Below, piece after piece: positions 38,820 through 48,710 of a stretch of DNA of 64,000 bases. This DNA is from Spirosoma sp. KCTC 42546 (GTDB taxonomy: Bacteria; Bacteroidota; Bacteroidia; Cytophagales; Spirosomataceae). The notes beneath the pieces are model-generated. The model did no database searches. It saw only the letters and a list, made by a program, of their open reading frames with translations, and had not been told where the DNA came from. The translations under genes and the position numbers were made by a program. The stretch spans positions 8,164,501 through 8,228,500 of the forward strand of contig NZ_CP041360.1 of the NCBI RefSeq assembly GCF_006965485.1, read 5' to 3'. Each line of letters begins with the position of its first letter. Within the stretch, counting starts at the first letter, position 1.

Positions 38820-38954
38820 ACTAGGTAAAGGTCCGCGAGGGTTATCGTTTCTCTTTCCTAAAGAGCAAATAGGGTATTGTACTACTATAACTGCTTTGTA
38901 AAAGCTTTTTAGCCAGGACCAATCTGGAGCGGTTCGGCGTTCCGATTGGCCCTG

Positions 38955-39007
38955 ACTACATAAAAAAGCCGCGTCCGGTAAAATCGGGCACGGCTTTTTT
39001 ATGTAGT
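38955..39007 (-). terminator. terminator of gpmI
   Basis: A long inverted repeat, outer arms ACTACATAAAAAAGCCG and CGGCTTTTTTATGTAGT, with a run of six T on each strand. It lies 13 bp downstream of the gpmI stop in the minus direction and works as a bidirectional terminator. Confidence 0.88.
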
Positions 39008-39019
39008 TCAAGAAACGAC

Positions 39020-40597
39020 TTACTCCTTTATCAAACTCACTCCACCCATTTCGGCTGGTTGTGGTATACCCATCAATTGCAGGATCGTGGGAGCAATATC
39101 GGCAAGTTTACCATCATTCATGGCTGGATGATAGTCCTTATCGACCAGAATACAGGGCACTAAGTTAGTTGTATGAGCCGTATTCGGCGTTCCGTCATCA
39201 TTAGTCATGTATTCGGCGTTACCGTGGTCAGCAATGATAATGGTTGTATACCCATGCGCCAGAGCGGTTTCGGTAACGGCCTGAGCACAGGCATCGGCGG
39301 TTTCGGCAGCTTTCACAACAGCCGAAAAAACGCCGGTATGGCCTACCATATCGGTATTGGCAAAGTTCAGGCAAACGAAGTCGACTTCTTCTTTCTCCAG
39401 TTCAGGAATAATTGCGTTGCGGATATCATAAGCGGCCATTTCGGGAATCTGATCGTAGGTTTTCACAGGTATGGTAACCTCAACACCTCGATCGTCACGA
39501 ATCACCATTTCTTTCGGTGAGGGGCAGAGAAGCCGCTTTTCACCCAGGAACGGCTCTTCGCGTCCGCCCGAAAAGAAGAAGGTTACGTGTGGATATTTCT
39601 CGGTTTCGGCAATCCGGATCTGCTTCCTGCCTGCTCCAGCAATAACCTCACCCAGCGTGTTTTGTAGATTGTCTTTGTCGAAAATGACTTTTACCCCCAC
39701 AAACTCATCGTCGTATTTGGTCATGGTGATGTAATCCAGATTGAGCTTTTTCATACCCTGTTCTGGAAAATCTTTCTGCGTCAATGCCTGCGTAATTTCA
39801 CGGCCCCGGTCGGTACGGAAATTAAAGCAAAGCACCACGTCGCCATCTTCAATAACCGCAACGGGCGAACCATCGGCCTTGGAAACGATAAGCGGCTTAA
39901 TAAACTCATCCGTTACACCCGCATCATACGACGCCTGCAATGACTTGGTAATATCAGCAGCGGCCACTTTTTCGCCTTCACCGCGTACCATCGCATCGTA
40001 GGCAACCTTAACGCGTTCCCAGCGATTATCGCGGTCCATTGCATAATAACGACCGATGACGCTGGCGATCTGGCCCGTTGTAGCAGTCATATGCGCCTGC
40101 AAGTCAGTTAGATACCCAACGCCCCCCTTGGGATCTGTATCGCGGCCATCCGTGAAAGCGTGGACGAATACGTCCGTTAAACCGTACGTTTGTGCGATAG
40201 ATAGTAATCCTTTTACGTGTTCAATATGCGCATGAACGCCCCCATCGGAAACTAAGCCGATAAAATGGACTTTCTTACCGTTGGCTTTCGCATACGTCAG
40301 GGCATCGACCAATACAGGCTCTTTATCAAGGGTATGCTCTTCAACCGCTTTATTGACTTTTACCAAATCTTGATAGACAACCCGACCGGCACCGAGGTTC
40401 ATATGCCCTACTTCGGAGTTACCCATCTGACCCGCAGGTAAACCAACCGCTAATCCCGAAGCCTCCAGCTTACTGTTTGGATATTTGGGATACAACGAAT
40501 TCATAAACGGTGTGTGCGCCGATTCAATAGCCGACACTTCGGGTTTGAGCGGAATGCCCCAACCGTCGAGAATGATGAGAATGACTTTTTTGTTCAT
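39020..40597 (-). CDS. gpmI: 2,3-bisphosphoglycerate-independent phosphoglycerate mutase
   Basis: About 525 residues from the ATG at 40597 (MNKKVILIILDGWG). The longer in-frame start at 40663 begins inside a repeat and is unlikely. Domain order is typical: the N-terminal phosphatase-like metal segment DGWG, the phosphoserine site in MGNSEVGHMNLGAGR, the inserted transferase domain (about 80-310), the metal ligands in NTDMVGHTGVF, and ADHGNAEYM near the end. It interconverts 3- and 2-phosphoglycerate in glycolysis with Mn2+. It is in a block with enolase, two genes upstream. Confidence 0.96.
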   Translation of the reverse strand: MNKKVILIILDGWGIPLKPEVSAIESAHTPFMNSLYPKYPNSKLEASGLAVGLPAGQMGNSEVGHMNLGAGRVVYQDLVKVNKAVEEHTLDKEPVLVDALTYAKANGKKVHFIGLVSDGGVHAHIEHVKGLLSIAQTYGLTDVFVHAFTDGRDTDPKGGVGYLTDLQAHMTATTGQIASVIGRYYAMDRDNRWERVKVAYDAMVRGEGEKVAAADITKSLQASYDAGVTDEFIKPLIVSKADGSPVAVIEDGDVVLCFNFRTDRGREITQALTQKDFPEQGMKKLNLDYITMTKYDDEFVGVKVIFDKDNLQNTLGEVIAGAGRKQIRIAETEKYPHVTFFFSGGREEPFLGEKRLLCPSPKEMVIRDDRGVEVTIPVKTYDQIPEMAAYDIRNAIIPELEKEEVDFVCLNFANTDMVGHTGVFSAVVKAAETADACAQAVTETALAHGYTTIIIADHGNAEYMTNDDGTPNTAHTTNLVPCILVDKDYHPAMNDGKLADIAPTILQLMGIPQPAEMGGVSLIKE

Positions 40598-40613
40598 AGG
40601 TTCAATGAGTGAA

Positions 40614-40692
40614 TGAGTGAAAGAGCGAAAGGGTGAAAGAGCGAAACCATACGGTAACTTCACTCGTTCACTCCTTCGCTCTTTCGCTCATT
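40614..40692. repeat. word-built imperfect palindrome inside a coding end
   Basis: Left arm about 40614-40648 and right arm about 40657-40692 are inverted copies built from eight-base words of the type GAGYGAAW (AATGAGTGAATGAGTGAAAG versus AATGAGCGAAAGAGCGAAGG). The right arm encodes the last ten residues and the stop of the LMW phosphatase gene. Confidence 0.8.
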
Positions 40693-41178
40693 AAGATTAT
40701 GCTGTTGAATTAAGTACGTGAGTAGCTGTCGGCAGCAGCGTAGGGCAATTTGATACACCTCTTCAAAAACCTCTGGGCCTTCATAGTACGGGTCTGGCAC
40801 ATTAGGCTGATCGTTTACATCAGGATCAAACTCACGAAGTAAGAATATGGTGTCGTTGGAGTACAAGCCCGTGCTACGGTAGTTCAGCTTCTCGATGGCT
40901 TCGAGGTTAGTTTCATCCATCGCCACAAAGTAATCGAACTGGGCCAGATAGTCGCCAGTTAACCGGCGGGCGCGGTGTGTTAGCGTGAGTCCATGCTCAA
41001 GCGCGTTTTCCCGGGTTCTCCTGTCAGAAAGCTGACCAATATGAAAGGATGCTGTCCCGGCCGAATCGGCCTGTATCTGTTTATCGAGCCCTGCGTCGGC
41101 GACTAGCTGCCTAAACACACCCTCTGCTACCGGCGACCGGCAGATGTTACCGTAACAGACGAAGAGGACGTTTAGCAT
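40660..41178 (-). CDS. low-molecular-weight protein tyrosine phosphatase
   Basis: 172 residues. The phosphate loop CYGNICRSP, in the order Cys-x5-Arg-Ser, is at the N-terminus, and the general acid Asp lies in VPDPYYEG (about residue 125). It hydrolyses phosphotyrosine or arginine-type substrates in the cytoplasm. The C-terminal tail (NERKSEGVNE) is encoded by the arm of a palindromic repeat and is probably not part of the fold. The start of the gene at 41178 touches another word-built palindrome. Confidence 0.93.
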   Translation of the reverse strand: MLNVLFVCYGNICRSPVAEGVFRQLVADAGLDKQIQADSAGTASFHIGQLSDRRTRENALEHGLTLTHRARRLTGDYLAQFDYFVAMDETNLEAIEKLNYRSTGLYSNDTIFLLREFDPDVNDQPNVPDPYYEGPEVFEEVYQIALRCCRQLLTYLIQQHNLNERKSEGVNE

Positions 41179-41260
41179 GGGGCAGGGAGCGTGGGGCTCG
41201 GAGCATGGAGTTCGGAGCTCGGCATGTTACCTACCCTGCTCTATGCTCCTGGCTCCCAGC
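41179..41260. repeat. GGAGC-word palindrome
   Basis: The left side (GGGGCAGGGAGCGTGGGG, GGAGCATGGAG) and right side (inverted CTGCTCTATGCTCCTGGCTCCC) form an imperfect palindrome. It begins directly upstream of the phosphatase start codon and its right end overlaps the stop codon of the septum-formation gene. Confidence 0.7.
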
Positions 41261-41571
41261 TATTTTTCAAGTGGTTCATTATGCTCATCGACAATGACGA
41301 ACACATCTTCACCCGGCTTTTTCATTAGGTATTCTTCACGGGCAAACTTCTCGCGAAGCCGGTCACTACCGAATACTTCCCGGCGCTCTACCTGCAACGC
41401 TTTAATTTTATCCTGGTAATAGCTGGTTTCCTCATTCAACTTGTGCAGCTTCCACCAGTTTCGGATTTGTGTTGGCAAGTCGTTCGCATCAAAAAACGTC
41501 ATCCACAATAAAAGCCCTATGCCAGAAGCGACATAGAAATTACCGAGTTTGCGAAGGATTTTTTGTAGCAT
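41260..41571 (-). CDS. septum formation initiator family protein (DivIC/FtsB-like)
   Basis: About 103 residues from the ATG at 41571 (MLQKILRKLGNFY). A single membrane helix (about 10-28) is followed by a coiled coil (about 45-75) and a short C-terminal part with YLMKKPGEDVFVIVDE. This is the bitopic architecture of DivIC/FtsB division proteins, and the REKFAREEYLMKKPGE segment is typical of the family. It would join FtsL in the septal complex. The gene lies 75 bp downstream of enolase, a common arrangement. Confidence 0.85.
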   Translation of the reverse strand: MLQKILRKLGNFYVASGIGLLLWMTFFDANDLPTQIRNWWKLHKLNEETSYYQDKIKALQVERREVFGSDRLREKFAREEYLMKKPGEDVFVIVDEHNEPLEK

Positions 41572-41578
41572 GAGAAAA

Positions 41579-41646
41579 GCGCGGGGCACGGTGCACGGAG
41601 CGGGGAATCTAGTAGCTCTTCCCTGCTCCGTGCACCGTGCTCCCTG

Positions 41647-41648
<2 letters not shown>
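41579..41648. repeat. palindrome between eno and the septum gene
   Basis: Arms 41579-41608 and 41619-41648 are inverted copies of 30 bp with five mismatches around the perfect core CACGGTGCACGGAGC. The loop is 10 nt. The right arm overlaps the enolase stop codon (41647-41649). Confidence 0.85.
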
Positions 41649-42936
<1,288 letters not shown>

Positions 42937-43180
42937 TTAAGAAGGGGTTAATAACGAACACGTCTTGGCGTATCGGTATATGGAATTTGACTCCCAAGCC
43001 ATTAGCCGATTAGCTTACTAGCTGCAAAGTAACGAAATACAGGGCAAAACTTCAGAAAAGGAATGGGATTGGTTCGTTACTTCATGAATAATTAATGGTC
43101 TACAGGGTCCCGAAACAGAAGTTATCAGAAAATGTTGTCTATTTGTGTGCTCATAATTCACCACTAAACCAGCCATACCT

Positions 43181-43672
43181 ATGCGAGGGCTCTTATATTT
43201 TCTGTTATTTTTATTAGTTGTTTTTGGCGTACTCTACGCACTTACCGGCTGGAGCTATAGCGATGGCGAGCGTGCCGGAACGGTTTCTAAATTCAGTCGG
43301 CGGGGTTTTATCTTCAAAACCTACGAAGGTGTTCTGAATGTTGGAGGCTTTTCGGGTGAAACAGGGTCGCTAACGCCCCAATATTTCGATTTTTCGGTAA
43401 AGGATGATGCAGTAGCTGCCCAGGTTACAGAGGCCGTTAAAACCGGCCAACGGGTGACATTGCATTACGAAGAAAAGATCCTGAAGTTTCCCTGGAACGG
43501 CGAAACTAAGTATTATATCACGGCTGTAGAAATCGTTGGCCCAGCCGCTCGCCCCTATGGCGATGGGTCTGCTTATCCAGGTTATCAGCCTGGGCAAGCC
43601 CAACCCGCTCAGCCCCAGGCACAACAGCCTAGCCCGGCTCAGCAACCCGCTACAGCCGACTCAACTCTATAG
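43181..43672 (+). CDS. membrane-anchored protein of unknown function
   Basis: 163 residues. An N-terminal membrane helix or signal anchor (about 3-20, GLLYFLLFLLVVFGVLY) is followed by a beta-rich domain (about 28-125) with YSDGERAGTVSKFSRRGF, the conserved stretch of a Bacteroidota family of unknown function. A Pro/Gln-rich, presumably disordered tail (about 128-163) ends the protein. Some databases label similar proteins as 6-phosphogluconate dehydrogenase, which the sequence does not support. A terminator follows. Confidence 0.75.
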   Translation: MRGLLYFLLFLLVVFGVLYALTGWSYSDGERAGTVSKFSRRGFIFKTYEGVLNVGGFSGETGSLTPQYFDFSVKDDAVAAQVTEAVKTGQRVTLHYEEKILKFPWNGETKYYITAVEIVGPAARPYGDGSAYPGYQPGQAQPAQPQAQQPSPAQQPATADSTL

Positions 43673-43689
43673 TTGAACCAATCCCTTAA

Positions 43690-43735
43690 AAGCCCATCAA
43701 TCTGCCTGAAAATAAGGCAATTGGCGGGCTTTTTC
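43690..43735 (+). terminator. terminator after the membrane protein gene
   Basis: Imperfect inverted repeat AGCCCATCAATCTGCCT / AGGCAATTGGCGGGCT followed by TTTTT, 18 bp after the stop codon. Confidence 0.7.
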
Positions 43736-43849
43736 AGCGTTAAATTTTCTACCTAAATCCGCAGCTAAAAAGCCCCAACTATTTTCAAAAACCGTTTGGT
43801 AATCCGGCGATTTTTGGGTAATTTTATCTGTTTAAACAACCATCCTAAC

Positions 43850-44944
43850 ATGGCAAAATCAGATACGGCGCAAGCCACAGCATCTGCTAATGACAGTAAA
43901 TTAAAAGCACTTCAAACCACAATCGAGAAACTTGATAAAGCGTTTGGCAAAGGCACGGTTATGCGCCTGAGCGATACGAAAGTTATCGATGTTCCGGTTA
44001 TTTCAACTGGCTCGCTGGGGTTGGATTTAGCCCTTGGTATTGGCGGCATGCCACGTGGTCGTGTCGTTGAAATCTACGGGCCAGAATCGTCAGGTAAAAC
44101 CACCTTAACGATGCACTGCATCGCCGAAGCCCAGAAAGCAGGTGGTCTGGCGGCCTTTATCGACGCTGAACACGCATTTGACCGTGTTTACGCTGAAAAG
44201 CTGGGCATCGATACAAAAAATCTTCTTATTTCACAGCCAGACAATGGCGAACAGGCGCTTGAAATCGCTGAGCATCTCATCAGTTCGGGTGCTATTGACA
44301 TTATCGTTATTGACTCGGTTGCCGCACTGGTGCCAAAAGCTGAGATCGAAGGCGAAATGGGCGAAAGCAAAATGGGCTTACAAGCTCGTCTGATGTCGCA
44401 GGCCTTACGGAAACTCACCGGTACCATTAACAAAACGGGTTGCTGCTGTATTTTCATCAACCAGCTTCGTGAAAAGATCGGTGTGATGTTTGGTAACCCC
44501 GAAACCACAACGGGCGGTAATGCGCTGAAATTCTACGCATCGGTTCGTCTTGACATCCGCCGGATTGGTCAGATCAAAGAAGGTGCCGATAACATTGTGG
44601 GTAACCGTACGAAAGTGAAAGTTGTCAAAAACAAACTGGCAGCCCCTTTCAAAGTTGTTGAGTTCGACATCATGTACGGCCAAGGCATTTCGAAAGTTGG
44701 GGAAATCCTGGACTTATCCGTTGAAATGGAGATTGTTAAGAAATCAGGTTCCTGGTTCTCGTATGGCACCAGCCGTTTGGCACAGGGTCGCGATGCGGTG
44801 AAAGAACTATTGCTCGACAATCCAGAACTGATGGCCGAAATTGAAGGCAAGATCCGGGCTAAAATCGCAGAAGACGATGACGTTTTACTTGATCCCGTTC
44901 TGGCAGCTACCGCGGCCGACGATGAAGGTGAAATCGATGATTAA
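43850..44944 (+). CDS. recA: recombinase RecA
   Basis: About 364 residues from the ATG at 43850 ([18 protein letters not shown]). An upstream in-frame start at 43796 would add an unconserved leader. It catalyses ATP-dependent strand exchange and LexA co-cleavage. Features are the polymerisation segment [17 protein letters not shown], the Walker [18 protein letters not shown], Walker [14 protein letters not shown], the L1/L2 loops around [18 protein letters not shown] and [20 protein letters not shown], and an acidic C-terminus (DDEGEIDD). A LexA box could not be identified. A REP pair follows directly. Confidence 0.97.
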   Translation: MAKSDTAQATASANDSKLKALQTTIEKLDKAFGKGTVMRLSDTKVIDVPVISTGSLGLDLALGIGGMPRGRVVEIYGPESSGKTTLTMHCIAEAQKAGGLAAFIDAEHAFDRVYAEKLGIDTKNLLISQPDNGEQALEIAEHLISSGAIDIIVIDSVAALVPKAEIEGEMGESKMGLQARLMSQALRKLTGTINKTGCCCIFINQLREKIGVMFGNPETTTGGNALKFYASVRLDIRRIGQIKEGADNIVGNRTKVKVVKNKLAAPFKVVEFDIMYGQGISKVGEILDLSVEMEIVKKSGSWFSYGTSRLAQGRDAVKELLLDNPELMAEIEGKIRAKIAEDDDVLLDPVLAATAADDEGEIDD

Positions 44945-44951
44945 TTTCTTT

Positions 44952-45033
44952 GTAGTACCGACCGTCCCGGTCGGGTGTGGAAATCGACAGTGATTTGTCT
45001 ATTCTCACACCCGACCGGGACGGTCGGTTTTAC
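44952..45033. repeat. REP pair (BIME) downstream of recA
   Basis: Two inverted REP units, 44952-44979 and 45006-45033. Each holds the imperfect palindrome GACCGTCCCGGTC and a trailing GTGTG. The first is preceded by the tetranucleotide GTAG (44952-44955) and the second has GTAA in that position. The second unit overlaps the stop codon of the RAYT gene (45033-45035). Confidence 0.9.
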
Positions 45034-45673
45034 TAGAATTCGTCGTAGATCGGCTTCACATAATTCCATTTCCAAGTCTTCCAATCTTCACATAAACCAG
45101 CTTTTACTGGATTCATTAGTACATACCTCACAATACGGCGAAGCTCATCGGTATCTCGAACCAAACGGTCATACGTTTCTTCTTCCCAAAATTCACCATT
45201 TAAATTGAGCAATACATTTGCCTTGTGTGCTGTATAGCTTTTGATCGAATGCATTAATCGCTTTAGTGAATTCACTTTTCCTGCTTCAATCTCCTCTCCC
45301 GTTAACGTAAAAACGGCATGCACATGATTAGACATAATCGTGTAGGCAATTAAGTTAATACGTTGACCATCCCAGAAATGCAAGGACTCAGCGACTAACT
45401 GAGCCACTTCTTGATTCGACAAATAGGCTGGACAATAAGCACATAAATCCAGTAAACCATCAAAACGGCCAAAGTAACGACGGCTTAATTTGTCGGAAAC
45501 TTTGATTGAATAACTGTCTGACTTGGTTAAACGGAGCTTCTCCGCGTATACTCTTCACGAAGTTGTTGCTTAACAGTAGCTGGTAAAGAGCTATGAAGCC
45601 GATAGGTAACGAAGAACGTACTTGATAGTGGCTGAATATGAGGGAGTTTACGGCGATATATCTCTGGTTCCAT
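45033..45673 (-). pseudogene. REP-associated tyrosine transposase (RAYT, Y1_Tnp/IS200-like), frameshifted
   Basis: The N-terminal part starts at the ATG at 45673 (MEPEIYRRKLPHIQ, then FFVTYRLHSSLP) and runs into a stop at about 45527-45529. The rest is in another frame without a gap: RLTKSDSYSIKVSDKL, RRYFGRFDGLLDLCA, the HuH motif YTIMSNHVHAVF and the catalytic-Tyr region with RIVRYVLMNPVKAGL. Joining the two frames at about 45545-45555 gives a full-length RAYT of about 213 residues, so one indel separates them. No slippery heptamer is seen, so it is either a recent pseudogene or a sequencing error. It is surrounded by GTAG-type REPs. Confidence 0.85.
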
Positions 45674-45677
45674 ATCT

Positions 45678-45705
45678 GTAGTGCCGACCGAGACGGTCGG
45701 GTGTG
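45678..45705. repeat. single REP unit upstream of the RAYT
   Basis: GTAG (45678-45681) followed by TGCCGACCGAGACGGTCGG and GTGTG. It is the same family with a variant core, lying 5 bp upstream of the RAYT start codon. Confidence 0.88.
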
Positions 45706-45742
45706 ACATAGGACACTGAGACATAGTTATAGTCACCTGCTC

Positions 45743-45824
45743 GTAAAACGACCGTCCCGATCGAGTGTGAGAATAGACGGATGAATTGCCTAGCTTCACA
45801 CCCGACCGGGACGGTCGGTACTAC
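45743..45824. repeat. REP pair (BIME) between the RAYT and gltA
   Basis: Left unit 45743-45770 (GTAA, GACCGTCCCGATCGA, GTGTG) and inverted right unit 45797-45824 (CACACCCGACCGGGACGGTCGG, ending in CTAC = GTAG on the minus strand). It ends 6 bp before the gltA stop codon. Confidence 0.9.
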
Positions 45825-45830
45825 AAAAAT

Positions 45831-47117
45831 TTATCGTTTTTCAAGCGGTACGAACTCCCTCAGAGTTTCGCCAGTGTAAATTTGGCGGGGACGACCGATT
45901 GGTTCTTTTGTTTCACGCATTTCTTTCCATTGTGCAATCCAGCCCGGCAAACGACCGATAGCGAACATTACCGTAAACATGTTGGTTGGGATGCCCAATG
46001 CGCGATAAATAATACCTGAATAGAAATCGACGTTCGGGTATAGTTTGCGCGATACAAAATAATCGTCATGAAGCGCTGCTTCTTCCAGGCCTTTAGCGAT
46101 TTCAAGTACGGGATCATTAACACCCAGCTTACTCAACACATCGTCGGCAGCCTTTTTGATAATCCGAGCTCGGGGATCAAAGTTCTTATACACACGGTGA
46201 CCAAAGCCAAATAACCGGAAGCCAGTTGTTTTCGCATTCTTGGCCATTTCTACGTATTTCGACACATCACCCCCGTCGGCTTTGATGTCTTCGAGCATCT
46301 CAATGACTTCCTGGTTAGCGCCACCGTGGAGCGGTCCCCACAACGCACTGATGCCCGCCGAAATAGACGAATAAATGTTGGCCTGCGACGAACCAACCAG
46401 TCGTACGGTTGAGGTCGAGCAGTTTTGCTCGTGGTCAGCATGCAGAATAAGCAGAACGTTCAGGGCCTCGGCTACTACCGGATCAACTTTATACTCTTCG
46501 ACTGGCAACGAGAACATCATGTTCAGGAAGTTCGGGATGTAGTCAAGATTATTTTTAGGGTAGTTCATTGGATGACCCAATGCCCGCTTGTACGACCAGG
46601 TAGCAATAGTGGGTAGCTTAGCCAGCAGACGGATAATGTGTAAGTCCGTTTTATCTTCTTCTTTCCCAGACTCTAAATCTGGGTAAAACGCACTCATTGC
46701 ACTCACTAACGACGACAAAACGCCCATCGGGTGTGCTTTGACTGGAAAACCATCGAAGATTTTCCGCATATCTTCGTTAACCAGGGTATGCCGACGAATA
46801 GCCGTTTCAAACTGCGTAAACTGTTCCTGGGTTGGCAATTCACCATATATAAGCAGGTAAGCTACTTCCAGAAAGGAAGCCTTTGCAGCCAGGTCTTCAA
46901 TGGAATAACCCCGATATTGCAAAATACCCTCTTCACCATCTAAAAACGTAATGGCACTTTTTGTAGCACCAGTGTTTTTATAACCCCGGTCTAACGTAAC
47001 GTAGCCGGTCTGATCACGTAGATTTGAGATGTCGAAGGCTTTTTCATGCTCGGTCCCCTCTAGTGTTGGGAATGAATAGGATTTACCATCGACAGTTAAT
47101 TCAGCGGTGTTTGCCAT
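45831..47117 (-). CDS. gltA: citrate synthase
   Basis: 428 residues, Gram-negative type length. It condenses acetyl-CoA and oxaloacetate. Active-site regions are HADHEQNCSTSTVRLVGSS (first His), ALWGPLHGGANQEVIEML (second His), GFGHRVYKNFDPRA and NVDFYSGIIYRALGIP with the catalytic Asp. The N-terminal beta domain (TVDGKSYSFPTLEGTEH) is present as in the hexameric type. It is transcribed alone. REP sequences lie 6 bp after the stop. Confidence 0.97.
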   Translation of the reverse strand: MANTAELTVDGKSYSFPTLEGTEHEKAFDISNLRDQTGYVTLDRGYKNTGATKSAITFLDGEEGILQYRGYSIEDLAAKASFLEVAYLLIYGELPTQEQFTQFETAIRRHTLVNEDMRKIFDGFPVKAHPMGVLSSLVSAMSAFYPDLESGKEEDKTDLHIIRLLAKLPTIATWSYKRALGHPMNYPKNNLDYIPNFLNMMFSLPVEEYKVDPVVAEALNVLLILHADHEQNCSTSTVRLVGSSQANIYSSISAGISALWGPLHGGANQEVIEMLEDIKADGGDVSKYVEMAKNAKTTGFRLFGFGHRVYKNFDPRARIIKKAADDVLSKLGVNDPVLEIAKGLEEAALHDDYFVSRKLYPNVDFYSGIIYRALGIPTNMFTVMFAIGRLPGWIAQWKEMRETKEPIGRPRQIYTGETLREFVPLEKR

Positions 47118-47278
47118 ACAAAAACGGGGTAGAGTTAATCAGAAGTAACGAATTAGCGGCTTGTTGAGTACCAGGATGAAGTGGCATTAAGTGCGTTGTT
47201 CAACGTAGTCCAAACGCCGTAACCAAACTGTCCGGGCGAAATTAGCCCAAAAATCTAAACGACAGATGAAATTGTTGT

Positions 47279-47318
47279 AAAAAAGCCATGTTACGGTTGT
47301 ATTAAGCTGTAACATGGC
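47279..47318 (-). terminator. terminator of the amidohydrolase gene
   Basis: GCCATGTTAC/GTAACATGGC (10-bp perfect arms) with a TTTTTT tail on the minus strand, located 22 bp beyond the amidohydrolase stop. Confidence 0.85.
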
Positions 47319-47339
47319 CTCTCAGGGTACAATTTCTCC

Positions 47340-48587
47340 TTATCGTTTGTAAAAAACGCCCCCTTTCAGCACCGCCCGAACCCGATATAAATCAGCGATT
47401 GTTTTTGAGGGATCACCTTCTACTGCCACCAAATCAGCCAGTAAGCCGGGTCGAACGCGTCCCCGGTCGGCCAGGTGAAAAACGTCGGCGTTTACCGACG
47501 TAGCCGAACGCAACACATCAATAGGTTTCATGCCATAATCTACCATCATCACCAGCTCACGCGCATTATCGCCGTGACTGAACACGCCTACATCGCCACC
47601 AGCGCAGATTGTTACGCCTGCATCTAATGCCTGTTTAAACGTCACACGCTTTTGTTTGATTCGTTCCGGTTCAGATTCCTGCCCTTTTTTCCAGCCTCGA
47701 TATTGGCTCACGGCATCACCCGCAGCCAGTGTCGGGCAGAGTGCGGTGCCGTGCTGCTTCATAAGCGCGAAGATTTCGGGAGTTCCGGCATCGCCATGTT
47801 CAATCGTTTCGCAACCGCCTAAAATAGCCCGGCGCATTCCCTCGGCGGTACCTGCATGCGCAACGACTGCCCGGCCACTACTTTTAGCAACTTCAACAAT
47901 GAGTTTAATTTCGTCAATGGTGTAGGTTGGACGTGCTTCAGCCATTAAGCCCCAGCGGTAATCGGCGTAGATTTTTATGGCATCGGCCCCTTTACCAATC
48001 TGCCGACGGACGGCCAGAATGAGCGCATCATGACCATCGGCCTCTTCAGCGCCTTGTGGTACATCGATGTCTGGACTAAATCCTTTAGGGGCATAACTCC
48101 CAGTGGCAATGAGCGCCTTCGTGACAACAATCATGCGCGGACCTTGAATAATGCCTTTATTGATCGCCTGCTTTAAGCCTACATCATCATAATCTGCCCC
48201 TTCGGTACCAAGATCACGTACGGTTGTAAAGCCTGCTAACAGCGTTTTCTGCGCATGAACGGTTGCCCTTGCTACCCGTAGCGAGCGAGCTTCTTTCAAC
48301 ACCTGATCATCCCAGGGCGTTTCATTATAGGGATGTAATAATAGATGCGAGTGCCCTTCAATCAGACCGGGAGTTAGCGTTGTTCCTTTCAGGTCAATGA
48401 CTTCAGCGCCCGTTGCCGATACAGAAGATGCAGGGCCCGCTGTTTCAATTTTATCGTCTTTTACACGTACCACCCAGCCCTCATGCATAGTTTCGCCATC
48501 GAAGACGCGGTCGGGTTTAAGAAGATAGGTCGATTGCGCAAAAAGTGATACGGGGAGACAGATTAAGAAGAGATATAGTTTGTTCAT
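47340..48587 (-). CDS. secreted amidohydrolase (imidazolonepropionase/prolidase-like)
   Basis: About 415 residues from the ATG at 48587, which starts a signal peptide (MNKLYLFLICLPVSLFAQ). A longer frame begins at 48632 and would bury it. The metal-dependent TIM barrel has the HxH site in GLIEGHSHLLLHP, the Lys-containing KIYADYRWG (metal-bridging position), the His of VVAHAGTAEGM and ETIEHGDAGTPE, and the Asp in AGGDVGVFSHGD. It hydrolyses an amide or cyclic substrate in the periplasm. It is flanked by terminators. Confidence 0.9.
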   Translation of the reverse strand: MNKLYLFLICLPVSLFAQSTYLLKPDRVFDGETMHEGWVVRVKDDKIETAGPASSVSATGAEVIDLKGTTLTPGLIEGHSHLLLHPYNETPWDDQVLKEARSLRVARATVHAQKTLLAGFTTVRDLGTEGADYDDVGLKQAINKGIIQGPRMIVVTKALIATGSYAPKGFSPDIDVPQGAEEADGHDALILAVRRQIGKGADAIKIYADYRWGLMAEARPTYTIDEIKLIVEVAKSSGRAVVAHAGTAEGMRRAILGGCETIEHGDAGTPEIFALMKQHGTALCPTLAAGDAVSQYRGWKKGQESEPERIKQKRVTFKQALDAGVTICAGGDVGVFSHGDNARELVMMVDYGMKPIDVLRSATSVNADVFHLADRGRVRPGLLADLVAVEGDPSKTIADLYRVRAVLKGGVFYKR

Positions 48588-48620
48588 GAGGAAGTGAGTG
48601 AGCAATCTCAAAAATACGCA

Positions 48621-48646
48621 AAAAAGAGCCAATTGAGGCTCTTTTT
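48621..48646. terminator. bidirectional terminator
   Basis: AAAAAGAGCC-AATTGA-GGCTCTTTTT, a perfect 10-bp stem with T runs on both strands, between the amidohydrolase start and the end of the next minus-strand gene. Confidence 0.85.
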
Positions 48647-48649
48647 GTG

Positions 48650-48673
48650 TTGTCAGATGTAAGCATCTGACAA
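48650..48673. repeat. 24-bp palindrome TTGTCAG-N10-CTGACAA
   Basis: TTGTCAGATG TAAG CATCTGACAA in the form of a 10-bp stem with a short loop. The same outline, with the same loop position and length, occurs at 4370-4393. Confidence 0.75.
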
Positions 48674-48710
48674 CACACTACGGTTGGATATCCAATCAAT
48701 AACTGATAGG

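Noticed and set aside
45527..45673. Programmed frameshifting of the RAYT
   Set aside because: No slippery heptamer or stimulatory structure is visible at the junction; a simple indel explains it better.
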